Assembly: GCA_050618055.1 (NCBI GenBank) | Contig: JBNLVK010000269.1 | Location: forward strand, 1-15,327 | Origin: CALDCK01 sp050618055 | GTDB taxonomy: Bacteria; Myxococcota_A; UBA9160; SMWR01 | Length of the DNA: 15,327 nt | Reading direction: 5' to 3' | Part shown: piece after piece, positions 1 to 7,475 of the stretch | How positions within the stretch are numbered: the first letter of the stretch is position 1 | Layout of the letters: every line of letters starts with the position of its first letter | The notes under the pieces: model-generated | Told to the model about the DNA's origin: nothing | Seen by the model: the letters and a program-made list of their open reading frames with translations, nothing else | The model's database searches: none | Position numbers and translations under genes: made by a program

Positions 1-185
1 TGGGTGTGGATGTCGACCCAGCCCGGCGCGACCAGCCGGCCCTTGGCGTCGATCTCGCGGCGCCCGGCGCCCACCCCGCTGCCCACCTCGGTGATGCGGT
101 CGCCGTCGATGGCCAGGTCGCCCTCGCGGGCCGCCTCGCCGCTTCCGTCCACGATCGTTCCGCCGCGAATCACCAGGTCGTGCAT
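1..185 (-). CDS. Amidohydrolase family protein, N-terminal fragment (N-acyl-D-amino-acid deacylase type)
   Basis: Only the first 61 codons are in the window; the gene continues past the left edge. The protein begins MHDLVIRGGTIVDGSGEA and reaches APGWVDIHT at residues 53-61. This is the usual N-terminal beta-sandwich of amidohydrolases, ending at the start of the HxH metal-binding motif. The opening resembles D-aminoacylase/N-acyl-D-amino-acid deacylase proteins, which cleave N-acyl groups with a metal-dependent TIM barrel. That barrel lies outside the window, so substrate class is inference. The ATG is preceded by GGAGGA on the minus strand with about 4 nt spacing, which supports this start. 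It diverges from the IF-1 cluster across a 159-nt gap. Dihydroorotase-like or other amidohydrolases share this N-terminus. Confidence 0.8.
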   Translation of the reverse strand, partial: MHDLVIRGGTIVDGSGEAAREGDLAIDGDRITEVGSGVGAGRREIDAKGRLVAPGWVDIHT

Positions 186-221
186 GGGTCCTCCAGGGTG
201 CGTGGGGCTTGGTAGTGGCAG

Positions 222-227
222 ATTGTA
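222..227 (-). promoter_or_regulatory. Candidate -10 element for the amidohydrolase gene
   Basis: The minus strand reads TACAAT here, a 5/6 match to the sigma70 -10 consensus. It lies about 37 nt upstream of the ATG at 185 in a locally AT-richer patch. The sequence 17 nt further upstream (TAGTCG on the minus strand, 245-250) is a poor -35 match, so this is only a plausible promoter. Confidence 0.3.
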
Positions 228-333
228 TGCCGATTCCCGGCCCGCGACTAGAGGAATGGGCAGGGCAGGGGCGGAGCGCTAAGCTGCGCCGGTCCCGCGG
301 GGCGGCTGCGCGTGCAGGCGCTCCGACGGTCAC

Positions 334-339
334 GAGGAG
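334..339 (+). promoter_or_regulatory. Shine-Dalgarno that sets the TTG start of IF-1
   Basis: GAGGAG lies 5 nt before the TTG at 345. It favours that start over the in-frame GTG at 312, which has no comparable site and would add eleven residues not found in IF-1 proteins. Confidence 0.6.
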
Positions 340-344
340 AGCCT

Positions 345-584
345 TTGGCGCGCGACGACCTGATCCAGGCGACCGGAACCGTGGAGCGGATCCTCGGCGG
401 CGGTCGCTACCAGATCACGCTGGAGAACGGCCAGACCGTCACCGCCCAGCTCTCCGGCCGCATGCGCCGCTTCCGCATCCGGGTCATTCCCGGCGACCGG
501 GTGCAGGTCGGCCTCTCGCCCTACGACCCCACCCACGGCTTCATCACCTTCCGCCTGCGCGAAGGCCAGCCGCCCCCGGGCTGA
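345..584 (+). CDS. infA: Translation initiation factor IF-1
   Basis: A 79-residue protein with the S1-like OB fold of IF-1. It starts MARDDLIQATGTVERIL, continues with a LENGQTV strand at about 29-35 and SGRMRRFRIRVIPGD at about 38-52, and then has LSPYDPTHGFITFR. The last part corresponds to LSPYDLTRGRIVYR in standard IF-1. IF-1 binds the ribosomal A site and works with IF-2 and IF-3 in initiation. The proline- and glycine-rich tail after FRLREGQ makes it slightly longer than the usual 72 residues. The TTG start is supported by a GAGGAG site and by alignment to the family. Its TGA overlaps the ATG of the next gene (TGATG), so the two are probably translationally coupled. It does not sit in a ribosomal-protein operon here, and could be one of two IF-1 copies in the genome. 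Confidence 0.9.
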   Translation: MARDDLIQATGTVERILGGGRYQITLENGQTVTAQLSGRMRRFRIRVIPGDRVQVGLSPYDPTHGFITFRLREGQPPPG

Positions 585-1498
585 TGAAGATCGCGTTCTT
601 CGGGCAGGCGCCGTTCGGCAAGGACTGCCTGGTGCGCATTCTCGAGGCCGGGCACGAGGTGGTGGGCGTGTACGCGCCGCCGGAGGGTGCGCGTCCCGAC
701 CCGCTGGCCGAGGAGGCGAAGGAGCGCGGGCTTCCGCTGTTCCGCCACAAGCGCTTCCGCAGGAAGGGCGAGGCGATTCCCGAGCTCGTGGACGAGCACG
801 CCGCCCTGGGTGCCGACCTGAACCTGCTGGCCTTCGTCACGGTGATCCTACCGCCGGAGATCGTGGACGCGCCGCCCCACGGCTCGCTGTGCTTCCACCC
901 CTCGCTGCTGCCCGAGTACCGGGGCGGCAACGCGCTGGCCTGGCAGATCATGCTGGGGGCGAAGGAGGCGGGCGTCACCGTGTTCCGCCCGGACGCCGGC
1001 GTCGACACCGGACCCATCGTCGTGCAGAAGGGGCCCGTTCCCATCGAGCCGCACCACACCTCGGCGAGCCTCTACTTCGAGGCGCTCTACGACCTGGGCG
1101 TCGAGGCGGTGGTCGAGGCGGTGAACGCGGTGGCCGACGGCAGCGCCCACTACGCGCCCCAGGACGAGTCGCGGGCCAGCCACCAGGGCCTCGTCACCGA
1201 CGAGGACGCGCGCATCGACTGGCGTCGCGACGCGGCGACCCTCGACCGCCAGGTGCGCGGCTGCGATCCGAACCCGGGGGCCTGGGCCCTGCGCGACGGC
1301 GAGACGATCCGGCTCTACGGTGGTCGGCTCGAGGCCGACGCCTCGGGCACGCCGGGCGAGGTGCTCGAGGTGGGCGAGGACGGCGCGCTCGTGGCCGCGG
1401 TGGGCGGCGGCCTGCGCATCGCCCGCGTGAAGATCGGCGACGGCCGGAAGCTGCCGGCCGCCGAGGCGGGTCTGGCGCGTGGGGACCGGCTCGCCTGA
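584..1498 (+). CDS. Formyltransferase family protein, like the 10-formyl-THF hydrolase domain of ALDH1L1
   Basis: A 304-residue protein with the methionyl-tRNA formyltransferase fold. The N-terminal formyltransferase domain (about 1-200) carries the catalytic motif FHPSLLPEYRGGNA with His105, and DAGVDTGP with Asp141. The C-terminal part (about 205-304) matches the Fmt-type beta-barrel domain. Several stretches (MKIAFFGQAPFG, GHEVVGVY, DPLAEEA, GADLNLLAF) resemble the hydrolase domain of 10-formyltetrahydrofolate dehydrogenase more than Fmt. That domain takes the formyl group from 10-formyl-THF. The aldehyde dehydrogenase and carrier domains of ALDH1L1 are absent; the protein stops at the length of the N-terminal domain. 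Reaction in vivo is uncertain: it may hydrolyse formyl-THF or transfer formyl to a substrate such as Met-tRNA. Its start overlaps the stop of IF-1 and its end overlaps the next gene by 20 nt. Confidence 0.85.
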   Translation: MKIAFFGQAPFGKDCLVRILEAGHEVVGVYAPPEGARPDPLAEEAKERGLPLFRHKRFRRKGEAIPELVDEHAALGADLNLLAFVTVILPPEIVDAPPHGSLCFHPSLLPEYRGGNALAWQIMLGAKEAGVTVFRPDAGVDTGPIVVQKGPVPIEPHHTSASLYFEALYDLGVEAVVEAVNAVADGSAHYAPQDESRASHQGLVTDEDARIDWRRDAATLDRQVRGCDPNPGAWALRDGETIRLYGGRLEADASGTPGEVLEVGEDGALVAAVGGGLRIARVKIGDGRKLPAAEAGLARGDRLA

Positions 1499-2186
1499 TC
1501 CGGCGCCGGGCCTGGACGCCCTGCTGGCGTCGGCGGGCTGGAACCTGCGGGCGGCGCTGCCGGTCGGGCGCTACGACCGGATCGTTCCGCCGGCCTTCGG
1601 GAGCGCGGCGCTGCTGCCCGGCGCACGCAGCGTGCTGGTGCTCGGCAGCGGCGGCCGCGCCCTGTGGCAGGCCTTCCGCGCCGCGCCCGAGTTCGGCCGC
1701 GGGAGCGATCCCCTGGACGCCATGACCGAGCGGGTGGCCGCCCGGGCCGCGGCGCTGCTGGGCGGGCGGGAGATCCTGGCGCACCGGCCGCTCGGGGGAT
1801 CCTTCGCCGACTTCGTGGCCCTGGGCCGCGAGGCCGGGCTGGGCGCCCCGGGGCGCCTGGGCCTGCTGCTCCACCCCGAGTACGGCCCCTGGCTCTCGCT
1901 GCGGGCGGCGGTGCTGACGGCCCTCGACCTGCCGGTGGGGACCCCGCTGGCCGGCTTCGACCCCTGCACCGGCTGCCCGGCCCCCTGCCAGGCGGCCTGC
2001 CACGGCGACGCGCTGCCGCCCGAGGGCTTCCGGGTGGACCGCTGCGCCGCGGCGCGGAGCCGGGAGCCCTGCCGCGATCGCTGTGACGCCCGCCGGGCCT
2101 GCGTCCTGGGGCCAAATCACCGCTACGCGCCCGAGGCGGAGGCCCACCACATGACCCGCGCCGGGGTGCCCCCCGGGCCCGGGTGA
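1479..2186 (+). CDS. QueG-like 4Fe-4S protein of unknown role
   Basis: A 235-residue protein. The N-terminal half (about 12-155) resembles the corrinoid-type half of epoxyqueuosine reductase relatives, with LLPGARSVLVLG near 45-56 and a PWLSLRAAVL strand near 137-146. The C-terminal part has a 4Fe-4S motif CTGCPAPCQAAC (Cys163, 166, 170, 174), followed by four more cysteines at 189, 198, 202 and 208. That suggests a second cluster or a metal site. It is shorter than QueG (about 350 residues) and lacks the HEAT-like C-terminus, so it should not be called QueG. Similar short proteins are annotated in proteobacteria as ferredoxin or 4Fe-4S binding protein without known function. The GTG start overlaps the preceding gene by 20 nt and has a GAGGCGGG-like site 8 nt upstream. 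Confidence 0.7.
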   Translation: MGTGSPDPAPGLDALLASAGWNLRAALPVGRYDRIVPPAFGSAALLPGARSVLVLGSGGRALWQAFRAAPEFGRGSDPLDAMTERVAARAAALLGGREILAHRPLGGSFADFVALGREAGLGAPGRLGLLLHPEYGPWLSLRAAVLTALDLPVGTPLAGFDPCTGCPAPCQAACHGDALPPEGFRVDRCAAARSREPCRDRCDARRACVLGPNHRYAPEAEAHHMTRAGVPPGPG

Positions 2187-2191
2187 CACGT

Positions 2192-2212
2192 AGGTGGCAT
2201 CCCGGGCCACCT
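2192..2212. repeat. Perfect 7-7-7 inverted repeat upstream of the EF-G promoter
   Basis: AGGTGGC at 2192-2198 pairs with GCCACCT at 2206-2212 around a 7-nt loop. It lies 5 nt after the stop of the QueG-like gene and ends 1 nt before the candidate -35 box at 2214. The nearest T-run (TTTT near 2226-2229) is too far away for a classical intrinsic terminator. An operator, or a weak terminator of the upstream cluster, are both possible. Confidence 0.4.
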
Positions 2213-2213
2213 G

Positions 2214-2241
2214 TTGATAAAGCCGTTTTCGCGCCTAAACT
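2214..2241 (+). promoter_or_regulatory. Candidate sigma70 promoter for EF-G
   Basis: TTGATA (2214-2219, 5/6 to the -35 consensus) is separated by 16 nt from TAAACT (2236-2241, 4/6 to the -10 consensus). It lies in the only AT-rich patch of a 175-nt gap. Transcription would begin near 2248 and give a leader of about 115 nt before the EF-G start. Confidence 0.5.
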
Positions 2242-2254
2242 TCCGCCTCCTTCC

Positions 2255-2282
2255 CGCCGAGGGACAGGCCCACGTTTCGGCG
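2255..2282 (+). other. Potential leader hairpin before EF-G
   Basis: CGCCGA (2255-2260) pairs perfectly with TCGGCG (2277-2282) around a 16-nt loop, which itself holds GGG and CCC. Just outside, CTT and AAG can extend the stem past a small bulge. It lies within the predicted 5' untranslated region. A separate 10-bp palindrome CGAACGTTCG follows at 2317-2326. No known riboswitch class is recognised. Confidence 0.3.
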
Positions 2283-2361
2283 AAGGCTCGTGGCTCCCCG
2301 GCCCCCACCCAACAACCGAACGTTCGCGACCCGCTGCCCCCGGTAAGCAGAGGCAAGGCCC

Positions 2362-4452
<2,091 letters not shown>

Positions 4453-4454
4453 TC

Positions 4455-4460
4455 GGGAGG
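4455..4460 (+). promoter_or_regulatory. Shine-Dalgarno favouring a TTG start for the P-loop ATPase
   Basis: GGGAGG stands 8 nt before the in-frame TTG at 4469. The alternative ATG at 4436 overlaps EF-G by 17 nt, and its nearest GGAGG is 14 nt upstream, which is too far to be ideal. Confidence 0.5.
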
Positions 4461-4468
4461 GTTCCCCC

Positions 4469-5155
4469 TTGTATCGCAAGTTCCTGAACGCCCGGAGTCC
4501 GCTCCGCCTGCTCGAGAAGGGCCTCCACGGGGGCCTCGGCAACGGCAACCTGGGGGTGATCGTCGCCGGCCACGGCGTCGGCAAGACCTCCTTCCTGGTG
4601 GGCGTCGCCGTCGACGAGCTGCTGCGGTCCGGCACGGTGCTGCACGTGTCGCTCTCCCACAACGTCTCCCACGTGCGCGCCCACTACGACACGGTGTTCG
4701 ATGAGCTGGCCCACTCCACGCACCTGGAGGACGGTCCGAAGATCCACGCCGAGATCGACCGGCAGCGCAGCATCCGCGTCTACCCGCCCAACGGCCTGAC
4801 CACCGCCAAGCTGCGCGACGCCGTGAAGCTCGAGACCGAGGCCGGCAAGAAGCCGTCGCTGATCATCATCGAGGGCATCGACCTGGCCGAGCTGGCGCCG
4901 ACCGACGTGCAGGACCTGAAGGCGCTGGCCGGCGAGCTGGACGCCGAGGTCTGGCTCGAGTCGACCGACGACGGTCGCACGATCCGGGTGCCGAAGGGCG
5001 TCGAGGCGCTGGGCGACCTGGTGAGCGTGATCCTGGCGCTGGAGCCCGCCGAGGACACGGTGGGCCTGCGGGCGCTGAAGGACCACGACAACCCGGATCT
5101 CTCCGAGCTGCACGTGGCGCTCGATCCGCGCACGCTGCTGCTGGTCCGGAGCTAG
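4469..5155 (+). CDS. RecA/KaiC-like P-loop ATPase, function unknown
   Basis: A 228-residue protein, or 239 if translation starts at the ATG at 4436. A Walker A motif GHGVGKTS lies at residues 34-41, after LGVIVAG. A hydrophobic Walker B-like strand LIIIEGIDL follows near 131-139. The order and spacing, with the P-loop close to the N-terminus and the second strand about 95 residues later, recall RecA/KaiC/DnaB-type ATPases, and VLHVSLSHNVSHVR fits the strand after the P-loop helix. No nuclease, helicase or DNA-binding extension is visible, and no membrane segment. I do not recognise a named family. It lies 16 nt after EF-G with no terminator between, so co-transcription is likely. A link to translation is only inference from position. 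Confidence 0.7.
   Translation: MYRKFLNARSPLRLLEKGLHGGLGNGNLGVIVAGHGVGKTSFLVGVAVDELLRSGTVLHVSLSHNVSHVRAHYDTVFDELAHSTHLEDGPKIHAEIDRQRSIRVYPPNGLTTAKLRDAVKLETEAGKKPSLIIIEGIDLAELAPTDVQDLKALAGELDAEVWLESTDDGRTIRVPKGVEALGDLVSVILALEPAEDTVGLRALKDHDNPDLSELHVALDPRTLLLVRS
5148..5151 (+). promoter_or_regulatory. Shine-Dalgarno pointing to a possible CTG start of the glycosyltransferase
   Basis: GGAG lies 7 nt before an in-frame CTG at 5159, the second codon after the TAG that ends the upstream gene. The GTG at 5213 has no good site. See the glycosyltransferase entry. Confidence 0.3.
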
Positions 5156-5212
5156 CCGCTGAAGCAGCCGCGCTGGCTGGCCGTCCGGTGGGGACGGCGG
5201 CCGGCGATCGTC

Positions 5213-6061
5213 GTGCGCCCCGTGATGGGGCTCGCGAACCGGCTGCGCGCGATCACCTCGTGCCAGGCGCTGGCGCGCCACCTGGGGCTCGACTTCGCCA
5301 TGCGCTGGGAGCCAGGCGAGGGCTTCTCCGACGAGCGCTGGCAGGACCTGTTCGCGAACCCGGTAGCGCGGCTCGACGCCGACGCCTGGGCGGCGGCGCG
5401 CGAGGGCGACGCCGTCGACCTGGGACCCTGGCTCGGCTGGGGCGACGATCGCCCGCCGGCCCCCGACTTCGAGCCCGCGCGCGCCCTCGACGAGATCCGG
5501 GCGCGGGGCCTGGTCTGGCAGCGCGGGTTCCACAACGTCGACAAGCTGCTGGCGCGCCGCGACGTCCCCGGGCTCGGCCGGGTGCGGCGCCTGCGGCACC
5601 GGGCGTGCCGCGCGCTGCGGCCCGCGGCGCCGCTGGCCCGCCGGGTGGACGCCTTCTGCGACGCCCACTTCCGCGACCGCCGCGTGCTGGGCGTGCACGT
5701 CCGGCGGGGCGACGCCCTCGACAGCCCCCGGGCCGAGAGCCACCTGCGCTCGTCGGACGAGGCCTTCGCCGCCGAGATGGAGCGCGCCGCCGGCGCCGAT
5801 CCCGCGCTCCACTTCTTCCTCGCCACCGACTGCGAGAAGACCCTGGCCGGCTTCCGGGAGCGCTTCGGGGAGCGGGTGCTCGCCCTCGACAAGCCCTTCG
5901 TGCCCAGCGTCCTCGGGGCGCCCAAGCCGGGGCAGGCCGACGCGGCGGTCGACCTGTTCCTGCTCTCGCGCACCGAAGCGGTGCTCGGTACCTACGCCAG
6001 CACGTTCGGGCGGATGGGCGCCCACATGGGCGGCCTGCGTTTCCGGACGGCGGGCGACTAG
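5213..6061 (+). CDS. Fucosyltransferase-fold glycosyltransferase (NodZ/FUT8/O-FucT-like)
   Basis: A 282-residue protein from the GTG at 5213. An N-terminal VMGLANRLRAI (4-14) matches the nucleotide-sugar-binding glycine loop of this superfamily. VLGVHVRRGD (158-167) is the HxRRGD motif of alpha-1,6-fucosyltransferases and O-fucosyltransferases. FFLATD (201-206) and DLFLLSRTEAVLGTYAST (247-264) fit the C-terminal Rossmann half. It would transfer a sugar from a nucleotide sugar, perhaps GDP-fucose, to a surface glycan; donor and acceptor are not visible. The first beta strand appears to begin upstream (AIVVRPVM), so translation may start at a CTG at 5159 preceded by GGAG, adding 18 residues. 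No other surface-polysaccharide genes are adjacent. Its TAG overlaps the stop codon of the convergent TerB-like gene. Confidence 0.72.
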   Translation: MRPVMGLANRLRAITSCQALARHLGLDFAMRWEPGEGFSDERWQDLFANPVARLDADAWAAAREGDAVDLGPWLGWGDDRPPAPDFEPARALDEIRARGLVWQRGFHNVDKLLARRDVPGLGRVRRLRHRACRALRPAAPLARRVDAFCDAHFRDRRVLGVHVRRGDALDSPRAESHLRSSDEAFAAEMERAAGADPALHFFLATDCEKTLAGFRERFGERVLALDKPFVPSVLGAPKPGQADAAVDLFLLSRTEAVLGTYASTFGRMGAHMGGLRFRTAGD

Positions 6062-6570
6062 CCCTGGAACTCGGCGAGCTTGTCCCGGTAGGCGCTGCGC
6101 AGCGAGTTGATCTCGGGCCGGGTGAAGCCCAGCTCCTCGCCGATCGACGCGATCTCGCGGCTCTCCTCGGTCGAGATGGTGCCGTCGGCGGCCGCCACCG
6201 CGTACAGGCACTGGAGCAGGCGCCCGCGCTGATCCGGCGTCGCCACGGCGCGGAACTCGCGCGTCACCATGTAGTTCTCGGTGCCGCCCAGGATGCGCGT
6301 CTGCGACTTGGCGATCTCGACCACCAGCGCCGCCTCCGACTCGGACAGGCTCGCCAGCTCGCGCACGATGCGCTCCATGGCGTCGGTCTCGGAGGCGTCG
6401 ATGTCGAGGTCGGCGTTGGCGATGCGCGCCAGCACGTAGGCGAAGCACGCCAGGTACTTGGAGGTCTCCGGCGGCAGCCGGTCGAGCTGGCCTGCGATGC
6501 GGCGGACCGTCTCGGTCTCGCCGGCGTCGTCGCGCTCCTTTCCGATCCCCAGGAATCGCAGCAGTGACAC
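6058..6570 (-). CDS. TerB-like (tellurite resistance TerB family) protein
   Basis: A 170-residue soluble, helical protein. ACFAYVLARIANADLDIDA (about 41-59) and CLYAVAAADGTISTEE (about 119-134) are the paired TerB-type segments with acidic residues that can bind metal. ETDAMERIV and SREIASIGEELGFT continue the helices. TerB-domain proteins occur in tellurite and stress-response systems, and also in many uncharacterised proteins, so tellurite resistance is not implied. The start was set at the GTG at 6570, which gives MSLLRFLGIGKE and has GGAGGG 8 nt upstream. The upstream ATG at 6600 and the further one at 6621 lack a ribosome-binding site. The gene is divergent from an ECF sigma factor across 56 nt, so the two may share regulation. 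Confidence 0.75.
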   Translation of the reverse strand: MSLLRFLGIGKERDDAGETETVRRIAGQLDRLPPETSKYLACFAYVLARIANADLDIDASETDAMERIVRELASLSESEAALVVEIAKSQTRILGGTENYMVTREFRAVATPDQRGRLLQCLYAVAAADGTISTEESREIASIGEELGFTRPEINSLRSAYRDKLAEFQG

Positions 6571-6578
6571 TGAGCCCG

Positions 6579-6584
6579 CCCTCC
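6579..6584 (-). promoter_or_regulatory. Shine-Dalgarno that sets the GTG start of the TerB-like gene
   Basis: On the minus strand GGAGGG stands 8 nt before the GTG at 6570, with nothing comparable before the longer ATG alternatives. Confidence 0.6.
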
Positions 6585-6626
6585 GCAGGTTTCCTTCCAT
6601 AGCACGTTCCGTTACGGTCACGAACC

Positions 6627-7226
6627 GTGGCGCCGCCCGACGTCGACGAGAAGGCCCTGATCGATCGCCTGCGCGCCGGCGACGACGCGGCCTACGACGA
6701 GCTGGTCCGGGCCTACGGCGCGCGCCTGCTGGCGGTGGCGCGGCGCTTCCTGCGCACCGAGGACGACGCCCGCGACGCGGTGCAGGACGCCTTCCTGGCC
6801 GCCTTCCGCTCGATCGACCGCTTCGAGGGCAACGCCCGGGTCTCGACCTGGCTCCACCGCATCGTGGTGAACGCGTCGCTCATGAAGCTGCGCACCCGAC
6901 GCCGCAAGCCGGAGCAGTCGATCGAGGAGCTGCTGCCGGGCTTCCTGGAGAACGGCCACCTGGAGGCGCCGGCCTCGCCCTGGCGCCAGGTGGAGCTGGA
7001 CGGCGCCGAGCGCGAGGAGCTGCGCGATCTGCTGCACCGCTGCATCGACGAGCTGCCCGAGGGCTACCGTAACGTCCTGATGCTCCGCGACATCGAAGAG
7101 CTCGATACCGAGGAGACCGCCGAGATCATGGGCCTGAGTACCGGAGCCGTGAAGACGCGCCTGCACCGCGCGCGCCAGGCGCTGCGCGAGCTGCTGGCTC
7201 CCCACCTGGAGGGCGCGAGCTCGTGA
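6627..7226 (+). CDS. ECF-type RNA polymerase sigma factor
   Basis: A 199-residue sigma factor with only regions 2 and 4. Region 2 spans about 23-92 and includes DDARDAVQDAFLAAFRSID and FEGNARVSTWLHRIVVNA, the core-binding and -10 recognition helices. Region 4 spans about 130-190 with LPEGYRNVLMLRDIEELD and the helix-turn-helix ETAEIMGLSTGAVKTRLHRA. This is the RpoE-like ECF layout, without region 3 or a long extension. Extracytoplasmic-function sigma factors redirect RNA polymerase in response to a signal relieved through an anti-sigma factor. The next gene encodes that partner and overlaps by 4 nt (GTGA). The GTG start has no clear ribosome-binding site. The specific signal is not visible. 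Confidence 0.9.
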   Translation: MAPPDVDEKALIDRLRAGDDAAYDELVRAYGARLLAVARRFLRTEDDARDAVQDAFLAAFRSIDRFEGNARVSTWLHRIVVNASLMKLRTRRRKPEQSIEELLPGFLENGHLEAPASPWRQVELDGAEREELRDLLHRCIDELPEGYRNVLMLRDIEELDTEETAEIMGLSTGAVKTRLHRARQALRELLAPHLEGASS

Positions 7227-7465
7227 CCTGTCAGGAGTTCGTCGAGTTCGTGATGCGCTACCTGGACGGCGATCTCGATCCGGAGGTGCGCCAGGCCTTC
7301 GACGGCCACATGGGCGACTGCCCGTCGTGCATCACCTACCTGGACACGTACCGCGAGACGGTGCGGCTGGGGAAGGAGGTGCTGTGCGACGATCCGCAGG
7401 CCCCGGTGCCCGACGAGGTGCCGGAAGAGCTGGTGCAGGCGATCCTGGCCGCGCGCCGCTCCTGA
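7223..7465 (+). CDS. Soluble zinc-finger anti-sigma factor (zf-HC2/ZAS type)
   Basis: An 80-residue protein starting MTCQEFVEFVMRYLDGDLD. It has Cys3 and the motif His29-x3-Cys33-x2-Cys36 (HMGDCPSC), the HxxxCxxC signature of zinc-binding anti-sigma domains. It contains no transmembrane helix and no periplasmic domain, so it is probably cytoplasmic and may sense redox or metal state through the zinc site, as soluble ZAS proteins do. It would hold the ECF sigma factor encoded just upstream. The 4-nt overlap supports coupled translation. The acidic, proline-containing tail after residue 54 is unremarkable. It is convergent with the dehydrogenase gene, only 10 nt away. Confidence 0.85.
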   Translation: MTCQEFVEFVMRYLDGDLDPEVRQAFDGHMGDCPSCITYLDTYRETVRLGKEVLCDDPQAPVPDEVPEELVQAILAARRS

Positions 7466-7475
7466 CCGGCGGGAG

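Noticed and set aside
2317..2326. LexA-type operator at CGAACGTTCG
   Set aside because: The GAAC and GTTC half-sites abut with no spacer, unlike known LexA boxes.
6571..6626. ECF-type GGAAC promoter in the gap between the TerB-like gene and the sigma factor
   Set aside because: GGAAC occurs on the minus strand, but no CGTC-like -10 lies at the expected 16-17 nt.
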